Source: Ruminococcus turbiniformis
GTDB lineage: Bacteria > Bacillota > Clostridia > Lachnospirales > Lachnospiraceae
DNA length: 64,000 nt
Assembly (NCBI RefSeq): GCF_020687545.1
Contig: NZ_JAJEQX010000006.1
Coordinates: 1-64,000, forward strand
Direction: 5' to 3'
The position numbers were made by a program, and so were the translations under genes. Positions 52,532 to 61,864 of this stretch are shown here, in pieces. Within the stretch, counting starts at the first letter, position 1, and each line of letters begins with the position of its first letter. Under the pieces are notes generated by a model that worked only from the letters and a program-made list of their open reading frames with translations, was not told the origin of the DNA and made no database searches.

Positions 52532-53842
52532 TCATAAACCATCCTTTCGTAAATCTGTCACTCTTCTCGCTTTCCCCTCGAAGCGCTGCAGTGAGTTCGG
52601 CGCCACGAGGCGGAGCTGCGTCGCAAGTCCGAGCTGCGACTTCAGAGCCCTCTTAATTTTTCCTTCCAGTTCGCTTAACTTCGCGTAGCTGTCAAGAAGT
52701 CTGTCGTCGATCAGCTCTACTGTGATCGTCATCACATCAAGCCGGTTCTTTCTCTCCACGAGGATCTCGTAGTGCGGTCCGATCTCGTCGATCTTTAAGA
52801 GCACTTCCTCGATCTGTGTCGGGAATACATTCACGCCGCGGATGACAAGCATGTCATCGGCGCGCCCGGAGATATTTTCCATTCTCGCCGTTGTTCTGCC
52901 GCATCTGCACGGTTCGTACATCAGCCTTGTCAGGTCGCCGGTACGGTATCTGACAAGCGGCAGCGCCTCTTTTCCGAGACAGGTCACGACAAGTTCGCCA
53001 AGCTCACCCGGCGGAAGCACTTCCTCCGTCTCCGGATTGATAATCTCGGGAATAAACCAGTCTTCATTGATGTGCATTCCGCACAGTTCCGTACATTCTC
53101 CGGCCACGCCCGGGCCGCACAGCTCGCTCATGCCATAGTTCTGTGTACAGACAAACTGGTCTCCCCAGACTTTGTGCATCTCGTCTCTCATCGGCTCAGT
53201 CATTCCCTCGCCGCCGAAAAGTCCGGTGCGGATCTTCAGATCCTTCTTCGGATCCATTCCTCTTTTCCGGATCTCCTCCCCGAGATGCAGCGCGTAGGAC
53301 GGCGTCGCCACAAGAAGCGTCACTCCCATATCCTTAAGAAACATGATCTGCTTGTTCGTATTTCCGGAAGACATCGGGATTACGGATGCGCCGATCTTCT
53401 CCAGGCCCCCGTGAAGTCCGAGAGCACCGGTAAATGTCCCGTATCCGAAAGAAATCTGTGCCACATCTTCCTCTGTAGCGCCTCCCATGCAGGCAAGCCT
53501 TGCCACATTGTTAAGCCACATGTCCAGATCGTTCCTCGTATATCCAACCACAGTCGGCTTTCCGGTTGTCCCGGAGCTTGCGTGGTAGCGGACTATTTCC
53601 TTCTTATCCACGGCAAAAAGGCCGTCCGGATAATGGTCCCGGAAATCTGCCTTGTATGTAAAAGGCAGCCTCTTCAGATCGTCTAGTGTCTGAATATCTT
53701 CCGGTTTTACCCCCGCCGCATCCATCTTGTCGCGGTAAGGTTTCACTCTGTCATAAATATAGCGGACCGTACTTTTCAGCTTTGTAAGCTGTATGGCTTC
53801 AATCTCGCTTCTGGGCAGAGTCTCTTCTTTCGCCCATATCAT
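52532..53842 (-). CDS. paaK: phenylacetate-CoA ligase (first gene of operon)
   Basis: A 436-residue aryl-CoA ligase paralogue. It has S-S-G-T-T-G-K-P-T, F-G-Y-G-T-F-T-G, and the C-terminal R-G-V-N-V-F-P-T-Q hinge. It is first in the transcription order and ends one base before iorA. In amino-acid fermentation such ligases can run towards ATP or simply release the acid; the direction cannot be read from sequence. GGAGG precedes the ATG at 53842. Confidence 0.95.
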   Translation of the reverse strand: MIWAKEETLPRSEIEAIQLTKLKSTVRYIYDRVKPYRDKMDAAGVKPEDIQTLDDLKRLPFTYKADFRDHYPDGLFAVDKKEIVRYHASSGTTGKPTVVGYTRNDLDMWLNNVARLACMGGATEEDVAQISFGYGTFTGALGLHGGLEKIGASVIPMSSGNTNKQIMFLKDMGVTLLVATPSYALHLGEEIRKRGMDPKKDLKIRTGLFGGEGMTEPMRDEMHKVWGDQFVCTQNYGMSELCGPGVAGECTELCGMHINEDWFIPEIINPETEEVLPPGELGELVVTCLGKEALPLVRYRTGDLTRLMYEPCRCGRTTARMENISGRADDMLVIRGVNVFPTQIEEVLLKIDEIGPHYEILVERKNRLDVMTITVELIDDRLLDSYAKLSELEGKIKRALKSQLGLATQLRLVAPNSLQRFEGKARRVTDLRKDGL

Positions 53843-53880
53843 TGTGTGTATCCTCCTTCGGTTAAAGTTCGCCTTTGGAT

Positions 53881-53908
53881 AGTATATCACATTACTTTGA
53901 CGAGTTAA
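53881..53908 (-). promoter_or_regulatory. promoter of the aryl-acid operon
   Basis: TTAACT (53903-53908) and TATACT (53881-53886) on the minus strand, 16 bases apart, 38 bases before the first start codon. Confidence 0.55.
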
Positions 53909-53956
53909 AGTGGAAAATTAAGTTTGTCCGGAAGAAAAGCGGAAATGCGTTTTACA

Positions 53957-53989
53957 AAAGGAGCCGGGATTTTCACTCCCGGCTCCTTT
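53957..53989 (-). terminator. terminator of glyA
   Basis: AAAGGAGCCGGGA and TCCCGGCTCCTTT form a perfect 13-base stem with a seven-base loop, between glyA and the aryl-acid operon promoter. Confidence 0.85.
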
Positions 53990-54084
53990 CTGTCTCCGTG
54001 ATCTGCATTCAGATCAGCAATCCGTCTTCAATTCCGTAATCCGGCAACGATTCCGCAGTCTGCCGTCAGGACTGCAATCCGTCA

Positions 54085-55326
54085 TCAGCAGAGCGGATAT
54101 TTATCTGTCAGCTCTTTTACCATTTTGCGTGCCTTCTCCACGTTGTCCTCGCTCTCGATGACCATGGCGATGATCTCCGCGATCTTATCCATATCGTCTT
54201 CTTTCATCCCTCTTGTCGTAACGGCAGGTGTTCCAAGTCTGACACCGCTTGTGACAAACGGGGAGCGGGGATCGTTGGGGATCGTGTTCTTGTTGCAGGT
54301 GACATAGGCGTCGTCCAGACGCTTCTCAAGCTCTTTTCCGCTTACGTCGGTAGCCGTCAGATCCACCAGCATCAGGTGGTTGTCCGTGTCACCGGATACG
54401 ATCTTTACGCCCCTCTTCTTAAGCCCTTCACAGAGCGCCTTCGCATTTTTCAGAATCTGCTTCTGGTACTCTTTAAACTCCGGCTGGAGCGCCTCTTTAA
54501 AACATACCGCTTTCGCCGCGATCACGTGCATCAGCGGGCCGCCCTGGATTCCCGGGAACACTGCCTTGTTGAAGTTGAACTTCTCATTCATCTCATTGCT
54601 GGAGAGGATCATGCCTCCGCGGGGTCCTCTTAATGTCTTATGCGTCGTCGTAGTAGTCACATGCGCGTACGGGATCGGGCTCGGATGAAGGCCTGCTGCC
54701 ACCAGTCCGGCAATGTGCGCCATATCTACCATGAGGTATGCTCCGACTTCGTCCGCGATCTCGCGGAAACGCTTGAAATCGATCGTTCTCGCATAGGCGC
54801 TCGCCCCTGCGATGATGAGCTTCGGCTTACACTCCTTCGCGATCTCAAGAACCCGGTCATAGTCGATCACGCCCTCGTCATTGACTCCGTAGGGGACAAC
54901 ATTGTAATACTTTCCGGACATATTGACCGGTGAACCGTGGGTTAAGTGTCCGCCGTGATCCAGGTTCATCCCCATGTAAGTGTCTCCCGGCTGAAGGATG
55001 GCGAACATCACTGCCATATTCGCCTGCGCTCCGGAGTGGGGCTGTACATTGGCATACTCACAGCCGAACAGCTCTTTTGCGCGCTCTCTTGCGAGGTTCT
55101 CGGCCACGTCGACACACTGACATCCGCCGTAGTATCTCTTTCCCGGATAGCCTTCCGCGTATTTGTTCGTCAGCGGACTGCCCATGGCTGCCATCACTGC
55201 TTTGCTCACCCAGTTCTCGGATGCGATCAGTTCGATATGAGAGTTCTGTCTCTCCATCTCGTCTTTGATGGCTTCCGCAATTTCCGGGTCTGTTGTCATG
55301 ATCTCGTCGAAGTCGTACATTCTCAT
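54085..55326 (-). CDS. glyA: serine hydroxymethyltransferase
   Basis: A 413-residue PLP enzyme interconverting serine and glycine with transfer of a one-carbon unit to tetrahydrofolate. The cofactor lysine lies in [13 protein letters not shown], and the N-terminal I-A-S-E-N-W-V and [13 protein letters not shown] motifs are present. GGGAGG precedes the ATG and a good promoter lies about 50 bases upstream. It is monocistronic. Confidence 0.98.
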   Translation of the reverse strand: MRMYDFDEIMTTDPEIAEAIKDEMERQNSHIELIASENWVSKAVMAAMGSPLTNKYAEGYPGKRYYGGCQCVDVAENLARERAKELFGCEYANVQPHSGAQANMAVMFAILQPGDTYMGMNLDHGGHLTHGSPVNMSGKYYNVVPYGVNDEGVIDYDRVLEIAKECKPKLIIAGASAYARTIDFKRFREIADEVGAYLMVDMAHIAGLVAAGLHPSPIPYAHVTTTTTHKTLRGPRGGMILSSNEMNEKFNFNKAVFPGIQGGPLMHVIAAKAVCFKEALQPEFKEYQKQILKNAKALCEGLKKRGVKIVSGDTDNHLMLVDLTATDVSGKELEKRLDDAYVTCNKNTIPNDPRSPFVTSGVRLGTPAVTTRGMKEDDMDKIAEIIAMVIESEDNVEKARKMVKELTDKYPLC

Positions 55327-55372
55327 TTTCCTCCCAATCTGTCGTTTTCAGTAATTTCACTGCAACGCAGCT

Positions 55373-55402
55373 ATTATACCATACAGAAAATGATTCCATC
55401 AA
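55373..55402 (-). promoter_or_regulatory. promoter of glyA
   Basis: TTGATG (55397-55402) and perfect TATAAT (55373-55378) on the minus strand, spacer 18 bases, partly inside the short gap after polC. Confidence 0.7.
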
Positions 55403-55411
55403 CTGTTTTCC

Positions 55412-58400
55412 TTACAGATCAAACAGGGACAGCTGGTTGCTCTGGGGCAGATCGCCGAACAGTCCCAGCCCCTGCATCAGATCGATCACCGTCTTGCTGA
55501 CCTTGGTCCGCTGCCGGAAGTCGTCAAGGGACAGATACGGTCCGTCCTTTGACGCTTCCTCTACAGCCTCCGCCGCCTTGTCTCCCATTCCCTCAATGCT
55601 GGCAAGGGACGGCATAAGCTTTCCGTCAATGATCTGGAACATCCGTGCTTTCGCCCGGTAAATATCGATGGGCATGAACTCAAACCCGCGGGCATACATC
55701 TCCTGGACGATCTTCATGTCTTTCATAACGTCCTGCTCTTTCTTGCTTAAGGAATCGCTGCGCCGCTTATAGTCTTTCATGTAATAGTCCAGCTTGTCCT
55801 TCCCCTGGCACATGATCTCATAGGAGAACGCATCCGCACGGATTCCGAAATAGGCCGCGTAGTACGCCAGCGGATAATTGATCTTGCAGTAGGCGATGCG
55901 GTACGCCATCATGACGTAGGCCGCCGCGTGGGCTTTCGGGAACATATAGCTGATCTTCTTGCACGACCAGATATACCAGTCGGGCACGTCTTTTTCCTTC
56001 ATGGCCTCCTCCCACTCGGGCTTCAAGCCTTTTCCCTTACGCACGCTCTCCATGATCGTAAAGGCGAGGGCACTCTCCACCCCTTTGTTGATCAGGTAGA
56101 TCATGATATCATCTCGGGTACAGATCGCCGTGGAAATCGTCGCCTTTCCGGATTTTACAAGCTCCTGTGCGTTTCCGAGCCACACGTTCGTTCCGTGTGA
56201 CAGTCCGGAAATGCGGATCAGGTCCGAAAGCGTCTGCGGCTTCGTATCCTCCACCATCTGGATAACAAAGTCGGTTCCGAACTCCGGGATTCCCAGACAC
56301 CCGAGGCGGCATCCGTCAATATCCTCCGGCTTGATGCCGAGCACTTCAGTGCCGTGGAAAAGTTCAATCACTTTCCTGTCGTCAAGAGGGATCTCCGTAG
56401 CGACAAACGGATGTTCTTCATTATATTCGTTATCCATCGCATCCGAGGTGATATAGTCCTCCAGTGTACGGATCATGGTCGGATCATCGTGTCCGAGAAT
56501 ATCAAGCTTTAAAAGGTTATGGTCGATGGAGTGGTAGTCAAAATGAGTTGTGATGATTCCGCACTCCATATCATTGGCCGGATGCTGCACCGGCGTAAAC
56601 TCGTTGATGTCATGGCCGTGGGGAAGAACGACGATTCCTCCCGGATGCTGGCCTGTGCTTCGCCGGATTCCCGTGCATCCTTCCGTGATTCTCTCGATCT
56701 CGCACCGCCGCTTTCGCTGTTCGTGCTCCTCATAATAGTTCTTCACAAATCCGTAGGCCGTCTTATCCGCCAGTGTTCCGATCGTTCCCGCCTTGAACGT
56801 ATGCCCCTCTCCGAAGAGCACCTCCGTGTATTTGTGCGCTTTCGCCTGATAGTCTCCGGAGAAGTTCAGGTCGATATCCGGCTCCTTGTCTCCCTTAAAT
56901 CCGAGGAACGTCTCGAAGGGGATATCAAATCCTGCCTTCACAAGCGGCTCCCCGCACACAGGACAGTTCCGGTCCGGCATGTCGAATCCGCAGCCGCCGG
57001 CGTAGGAGCGCACCTCCTCGGACTCAAAATCACTGTAGTGGCACTTCCTGCAGTAATAGTGCGGGCTTAGAGGATTAACCTCCGTGATTCCCGCCATGGT
57101 CGCCACAAAGGAGGAACCAACCGAACCTCTGGAACCGACCAGATATCCGTCTGCATTGGACTTCCACACCAGCTTCTGCGCGATGATATACATCACCGCA
57201 TAGCCGTTGGATATGATGGAACTCAGCTCTTTTTCCAGTCTCTCCGACACCTGGACAGGCAGGTCTTCGCCGTACATCTCATGGGCTTTCCGATAACAGA
57301 TATCTCTCAGCTCCTGATCCGAGTTCTCGATTACCGGCGGACACTTGTTTGGGTTCACCGGGGAGATTTTCTCCACCATTCCCGCGATCTTCACCGGGTT
57401 GTCAATGACGATCTCCCGGGCTTTTGCAGCCCCCAGATAGGAGAATTCCTCCAGCATCTCGTCCGTTGTGCGCAGGAACAGGGGTGGCTGCACATCCGCG
57501 TCGTCAAATCCCTTTCCCGCCATGATAATCCGGCGGTACACCTCGTCCTCCGGGTCAAGGAAATGCACGTCGCAGGTTGCCACCACGGGCTTTCCGAACT
57601 TCTCTCCCAGCTCCACGATCTCCCGGTTGATATTCTGGAGATCTTCCACCGAGTTTACATCCGGCGTACGGTCGCTCTCGATCATAAACCGGTTGTTTCC
57701 CACCGGCTGGATCTCATAGTAATCATAAAAATCCGCCAGTCTGGCGATCTGCTGTGCCGAACGCTTTTCCAGTACGGCCTGGTAGAGTTCTCCGGCCTCG
57801 CAGGCGCTTCCGATGAGAAGTCCCTCCCGGTGTTCGTTCAGAAGGCTTTTGGGAATACGCGGCCTCCTTCCGTAGTAGGTCAGATGGGACTCTGTAATCA
57901 GGTGATACAGGTTGTATCGGCCGATGTCATTTTTTGCCAGAATAATAATATGGTGGGTCGGCATCTTCCGGATCGCGTTCACATTCCGGTCGCCGTAGTG
58001 ATTGACTTCCTTAAGCGTCGTGATGCCGTCCTTTTTCAGCATCTCCACAAATTTTACGAAAATCTCTGCGGTTGCGCCCGCGTCGTCCACCGCCCGGTGG
58101 TGATTCTCAAGGGAGATATTCAGCGCTTTCGCCACAATATTGAGCTTGTATTTGGACAGCGTCGGAAGCAGCACTCGCGCAAGCGCCACTGTATCCACAT
58201 AGACAAAATGATCGTCAAGTCCCAGGCTGCGGCAGTTCTGCTCGATAAATCCCACGTCAAACCCTGCGTTGTGCGCCACCAGCACGCCGTCTCCGATAAA
58301 CTCGAGAAACTTCGGCAGCACCTCCTCGATGGGAGGAGAATCCATAACCATCTCGTCCGTTATACTCGTCAGATTCGTGATCTCAAAGGGGATCGGACGT

Positions 58401-59995
58401 TTCGGGTTGACAAACGTACTGAACCGGTCTGTAATCTTTCCGCCCTCCACCCGGACCGCTCCGATCTCTATAATCCGGTCCCGGATGCTGCTGAATCCCG
58501 TCGTCTCGATATCGAATACAATGTACGTGTCATCCAGATTTTCGTCTCCCGCATTCACCGCAATCTCGGTCAGGTCGTCCACCACATAGCCTTCCACGCC
58601 GTACAGAATCTTAAACGGGTCGTCCTTGTCCAGCGTCTCTATGTAATGGTTTGCGTCAGGAAACGCCTGGGCCACGCCGTGATCTGTGATTGCGATGGCC
58701 GGATGGCCCCAGTCGTGGGCCCGCTTTACAATATTCTTCACCTCAGAGACGCCGTCCATATCGCTCATCTTCGTATGGCAGTGAAGCTCCACCCGCTTGA
58801 CCGGGCTTAAGTCTTCCCTTGAGACAGTAAAGTCCCCGATCTTCTTAATTCCGGTCACAGATCCGATCGTCAGCTCTCCGTCAAACTTGTCGATGGTGGT
58901 GATTCCCTTGATCTTGACAAAAGCTCCTTTTTTCAGCTCGCCCAGTATCTCCGGGAGCTGATCGTTCCTGGTGAACATCTTTACCGTGATCGTATCCGTA
59001 AAATCCGTCACCGCGAACATGACGATGGTCTTCTCATTACGGATCTCCCGCGTGTCAAAATTAATAATCTTTCCGTGGATGGTGATCTCCCCCATCTCCG
59101 TCACAACCTGATCAAGCGTAATCGGCTCATCGTCAAAGTTTCTTCCGTAGATCAGGTTTGGATCATCTCCCACCTTGACCGGGCGGTAAAAGTCTTTCTT
59201 CCGGAACTCTCCCTTTTTCCCGAACTTCTTCCCCTGTTCTTCCCGGCCTGATTTCGCCCCCGGCGTGCTGCCCGAAGCGCTTCCCGCCTGGGAGGGAGCG
59301 GCAGACGAACCGCGGGAGACGCCGCCCTTGACCGATACGTTCTCTCCGGATGCATCCCCGTCCTCCGCCGGGCGCTCTCTCACCTCTTCGCCCCGCTGTC
59401 TCGCGCGCCGCTCAAAGATCGCATTGATCTCCTGCTGGACTCTCTGCTCGTCATATTCCCGGCTGCTGCTCTTTTCCGGCTTTCTGTAGGAGATCCGGAT
59501 ATCCGCCGGGATATGGAACCGTTTGGAAAAAATCTCATCCAGAAGACCGATAATCTCTTCCTTCCGCCCCTCGGATACGATCGTGTCGAGCAGTTCAAGA
59601 ATGATCACACTGTCCTTCTCGTAGCTGATCTCCGCGTGAGCGAACATGCTCGACGCCAGCACGCTTGTCTCCTTGAGTTCCTCGATAATACTTTCCCGGT
59701 ACTCATGCATGAGCGCCTTCGCCGTGTACTGCCCCGAAAGAGTGTACTCCTCCACAATACGGACATTCACCGCCACTGTTCCGAAAAGCTGTTCCTTGAT
59801 CCGGTGTTCCATCATCCGGATCTGCTTTTTCTGAATCAGATGCCTGCTCAATATATGTACGCGGAGAAAATCACGGTTCGAGTTCGTCGTGATTTTCTTT
59901 ACTTCCACATCCGCGAAAAGAATCTGTATGTCATCCTCCACTTTCAGAGTAGGGAATACATTGAAAAAAACTTTGCTGTTCTGTACCTGTTCCAA
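55412..59995 (-). CDS. polC: DNA polymerase III PolC-type
   Basis: The 1527-residue replicative polymerase of low-GC Gram-positives. Domains in order: N-terminal and OB region, low-complexity linker (about 190-265, rich in Gly/Ser/Lys), PHP domain (H-C-H-T-K-M-S-D, near 402), DnaQ-type proofreading exonuclease (F-D-I-E-T-T-G-F, near 495), polymerase core with a zinc finger (about 985-1015) and P-D-I-D-L-N-F-S-G near 1040. It is longer than the usual 1430-1470. The start is TTG with AGGAG eight bases before. It follows ispG by 26 bases. Confidence 0.98.
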   Translation of the reverse strand: MEQVQNSKVFFNVFPTLKVEDDIQILFADVEVKKITTNSNRDFLRVHILSRHLIQKKQIRMMEHRIKEQLFGTVAVNVRIVEEYTLSGQYTAKALMHEYRESIIEELKETSVLASSMFAHAEISYEKDSVIILELLDTIVSEGRKEEIIGLLDEIFSKRFHIPADIRISYRKPEKSSSREYDEQRVQQEINAIFERRARQRGEEVRERPAEDGDASGENVSVKGGVSRGSSAAPSQAGSASGSTPGAKSGREEQGKKFGKKGEFRKKDFYRPVKVGDDPNLIYGRNFDDEPITLDQVVTEMGEITIHGKIINFDTREIRNEKTIVMFAVTDFTDTITVKMFTRNDQLPEILGELKKGAFVKIKGITTIDKFDGELTIGSVTGIKKIGDFTVSREDLSPVKRVELHCHTKMSDMDGVSEVKNIVKRAHDWGHPAIAITDHGVAQAFPDANHYIETLDKDDPFKILYGVEGYVVDDLTEIAVNAGDENLDDTYIVFDIETTGFSSIRDRIIEIGAVRVEGGKITDRFSTFVNPKRPIPFEITNLTSITDEMVMDSPPIEEVLPKFLEFIGDGVLVAHNAGFDVGFIEQNCRSLGLDDHFVYVDTVALARVLLPTLSKYKLNIVAKALNISLENHHRAVDDAGATAEIFVKFVEMLKKDGITTLKEVNHYGDRNVNAIRKMPTHHIIILAKNDIGRYNLYHLITESHLTYYGRRPRIPKSLLNEHREGLLIGSACEAGELYQAVLEKRSAQQIARLADFYDYYEIQPVGNNRFMIESDRTPDVNSVEDLQNINREIVELGEKFGKPVVATCDVHFLDPEDEVYRRIIMAGKGFDDADVQPPLFLRTTDEMLEEFSYLGAAKAREIVIDNPVKIAGMVEKISPVNPNKCPPVIENSDQELRDICYRKAHEMYGEDLPVQVSERLEKELSSIISNGYAVMYIIAQKLVWKSNADGYLVGSRGSVGSSFVATMAGITEVNPLSPHYYCRKCHYSDFESEEVRSYAGGCGFDMPDRNCPVCGEPLVKAGFDIPFETFLGFKGDKEPDIDLNFSGDYQAKAHKYTEVLFGEGHTFKAGTIGTLADKTAYGFVKNYYEEHEQRKRRCEIERITEGCTGIRRSTGQHPGGIVVLPHGHDINEFTPVQHPANDMECGIITTHFDYHSIDHNLLKLDILGHDDPTMIRTLEDYITSDAMDNEYNEEHPFVATEIPLDDRKVIELFHGTEVLGIKPEDIDGCRLGCLGIPEFGTDFVIQMVEDTKPQTLSDLIRISGLSHGTNVWLGNAQELVKSGKATISTAICTRDDIMIYLINKGVESALAFTIMESVRKGKGLKPEWEEAMKEKDVPDWYIWSCKKISYMFPKAHAAAYVMMAYRIAYCKINYPLAYYAAYFGIRADAFSYEIMCQGKDKLDYYMKDYKRRSDSLSKKEQDVMKDMKIVQEMYARGFEFMPIDIYRAKARMFQIIDGKLMPSLASIEGMGDKAAEAVEEASKDGPYLSLDDFRQRTKVSKTVIDLMQGLGLFGDLPQSNQLSLFDL

Positions 59996-60021
59996 TTCAA
60001 AGGCTCCTGTCTTGTTCGTTG

Positions 60022-61077
60022 TCAGTCATTCCAGTGCAGAAGTTCCTCCCTGAGCGTGTCAAGGAGTTCTTCTTCCTTTACCTTCTTAACGATCTCTCCC
60101 TTGCGGATCAGAAGTCCCTCTCCGACTCCTCCCGCAATTCCGATATCCGCTTCCTTCGCCTCTCCGGGGCCGTTCACCGCACATCCCATCACCGCGACTT
60201 TGATATCAAGCGGAATATCCGCGACCATCCGCTCCACCTCATTCGCAAGGCCGATCAGGTCGATCTTTGTCCGTCCGCATGTGGGACAGGAGACAACCTC
60301 GATTCCGCCTTTCTTAAGTCCAAGCGTCTTCAGGATCAGTTTCGCCGTGCGGATCTCCTCCACCGGGTCTCCCGTCAGAGAGACGCGGATCGTGTTTCCG
60401 ATTCCCTTGTTGAGAATAATCCCGAGACCCACCGAGGATTTCACGTTTCCGGACCAGACCGTCCCGGACTCTGTGATTCCCACATGAAGAGGATAGGGAC
60501 ATTCTTTCGCGATCAGTTCATGGGCCTCGACGCACATGAGAACGTCGGAAGACTTGATGCTCACCACAAGGTTGTCATACCCCATGTCTTCGATCATATG
60601 CACTTTGTCCAGGGCGCTCTCCACGATTCCCGCCGCGGTCACGCCGCCGTACTTTTCGAGAAGCGGTTTCTCCAGGGAGCCGCTGTTTACTCCGACACGG
60701 ATCGGAATCCCATGCTCTTTTGCACTGTCAACCACTGCTTTCACCCGCTCTTTTGAACCGATATTGCCCGGGTTGATCCGGATCTTGTCCGCACCGTTTT
60801 CTATTGCGGCGATGGCAAGCCGGTAGTCAAAGTGAATGTCCGCCACAAGCGGGATATGGATCCCCTTCTTTATTTCCCGCAGCGCCTCCGCAGCTTCCAT
60901 TGTCGGAACCGCGCACCGGACGATCTCACATCCGGCCGCTTCAAGTTTCAGAATCTGGGATACCGTAGCCCTGACGTCCTCCGTCTTCGTGTTCGTCATG
61001 GACTGAATCGCAACCGGATTGTTCCCTCCGATTTTCACACTGCCGATGGCAATCTCTTTTGTCTGATTTCTGTACAT
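60022..61077 (-). CDS. ispG: 4-hydroxy-3-methylbut-2-enyl diphosphate synthase
   Basis: IspG (GcpE) reduces MEcPP to HMBPP using a 4Fe-4S cluster. The 351 residues include the start with [14 protein letters not shown], cluster cysteines in S-C-P-T-C-G-R and G-C-A-V-N-G-P-G-E, and I-R-I-N-P-G-N-I-G. The ATG at 61077 follows AGGAGAGGAG. The ispG-polC order is common in Clostridia, where dxr and rseP often precede; here they do not. Confidence 0.97.
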   Translation of the reverse strand: MYRNQTKEIAIGSVKIGGNNPVAIQSMTNTKTEDVRATVSQILKLEAAGCEIVRCAVPTMEAAEALREIKKGIHIPLVADIHFDYRLAIAAIENGADKIRINPGNIGSKERVKAVVDSAKEHGIPIRVGVNSGSLEKPLLEKYGGVTAAGIVESALDKVHMIEDMGYDNLVVSIKSSDVLMCVEAHELIAKECPYPLHVGITESGTVWSGNVKSSVGLGIILNKGIGNTIRVSLTGDPVEEIRTAKLILKTLGLKKGGIEVVSCPTCGRTKIDLIGLANEVERMVADIPLDIKVAVMGCAVNGPGEAKEADIGIAGGVGEGLLIRKGEIVKKVKEEELLDTLREELLHWND

Positions 61078-61214
61078 TTTGTCTCCTCTCCTCCCTTTTC
61101 TTCCGCGTCTTTCCTGCAGTCTCTTCATCCGCTTCACATATTCCGCGCATTATTGCAGGCTCTTCATTCGCCGCATACTGCAATGATAAAATAAATCATC
61201 CCAGATGCAGGAGC

Positions 61215-61253
61215 GGGGCCAAATGTATGTTCCTCAGAACCCCACTTGACCCC
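61215..61253. repeat. palindromic REP-like element
   Basis: GGGGCCAA at one end faces TTGACCCC at the other, an 8-base stem with one G-U pair, around a further GTTC/GAAC match. T-runs follow on the plus strand but no plus-strand gene needs a terminator. The layout suggests a REP-like repeat unit, comparable to the palindrome at 470-503. Confidence 0.4.
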
Positions 61254-61297
61254 TTTTTGATCACTACGTATTTTTATAATTCATTCCGCGTCTGCTG

Positions 61298-61702
61298 TCA
61301 CTCTTCGCGCACAAACACCATCTGGTCTCCGTATTCGCGCTCGGTGAGCGTCAGCGTATCCTGCTCCACATTATAGTCGTAAGAGCCGGAAAGCACACCT
61401 TCCGCCTGACCGTATGCCTCCGTCTGGATAGTAAAGATCTTGTTCTTCGTGTCCACGAAATACTCCGCGGTCACATCCTGCTCCGTACCCTCGGCATCCA
61501 TTCCGGTCATGGTCATCTCTCCGTCATCGCCGATCTCAATCATCGCGCCGCTGTCCTCGCTCACCCACGTTCCTTCCAGAGGATTGGAGGTGAACAGCTT
61601 AATAATAAAAAATGCTGCCACAATGATGATAATCACCGAAGAAACCGTGAGAACCGTTCTCCACAGCGTACTTCTTTTTTCTTCGTTATTCTCAAGAATC
61701 AT
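61298..61702 (-). CDS. membrane-anchored lipocalin-like protein
   Basis: A 134-residue protein with one membrane helix at about residues 15-36 followed by an extracellular beta-rich domain starting N-P-L-E-G-T-W-V-S-E-D and ending L-T-L-T-E. The G-T-W start and alternating strands resemble the DUF5640/lipocalin-like domains of clostridial surface proteins. No ligand is known. A consensus promoter sits 30 bases upstream. It runs towards ispG but with 220 bases between. Confidence 0.7.
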   Translation of the reverse strand: MILENNEEKRSTLWRTVLTVSSVIIIIVAAFFIIKLFTSNPLEGTWVSEDSGAMIEIGDDGEMTMTGMDAEGTEQDVTAEYFVDTKNKIFTIQTEAYGQAEGVLSGSYDYNVEQDTLTLTEREYGDQMVFVREE

Positions 61703-61731
61703 ATAATATTTCCCTTCTTTTCCTGTCTTCC

Positions 61732-61760
61732 ATTATACGGAATTCATCCGGCACTGTCAA
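61732..61760 (-). promoter_or_regulatory. promoter of the lipocalin-like gene
   Basis: Perfect TTGACA (61755-61760) and perfect TATAAT (61732-61737) on the minus strand with a 17-base spacer. Confidence 0.88.
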
Positions 61761-61864
61761 CCGTGCGGAGCTCATCCTGTGCAGAACCCGTACCGGCTCC
61801 GCATGTCCTCACCCGGGAGTCGCTGTCCCTCTAAAAAAGGCCGGATGAGGCCGAAAAAGCAGGG

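Noticed and set aside
57281-58810. Long open frame (over 500 codons) on the plus strand opposite polC
   Set aside because: It is the mirror of polC codon structure in GC-rich third positions. It has no recognisable motif and no ribosome binding site, whereas polC is unmistakable. Similar antisense frames opposite purL (34998-36815) and the DUF5808 gene (11506-13008) were dismissed for the same reason.
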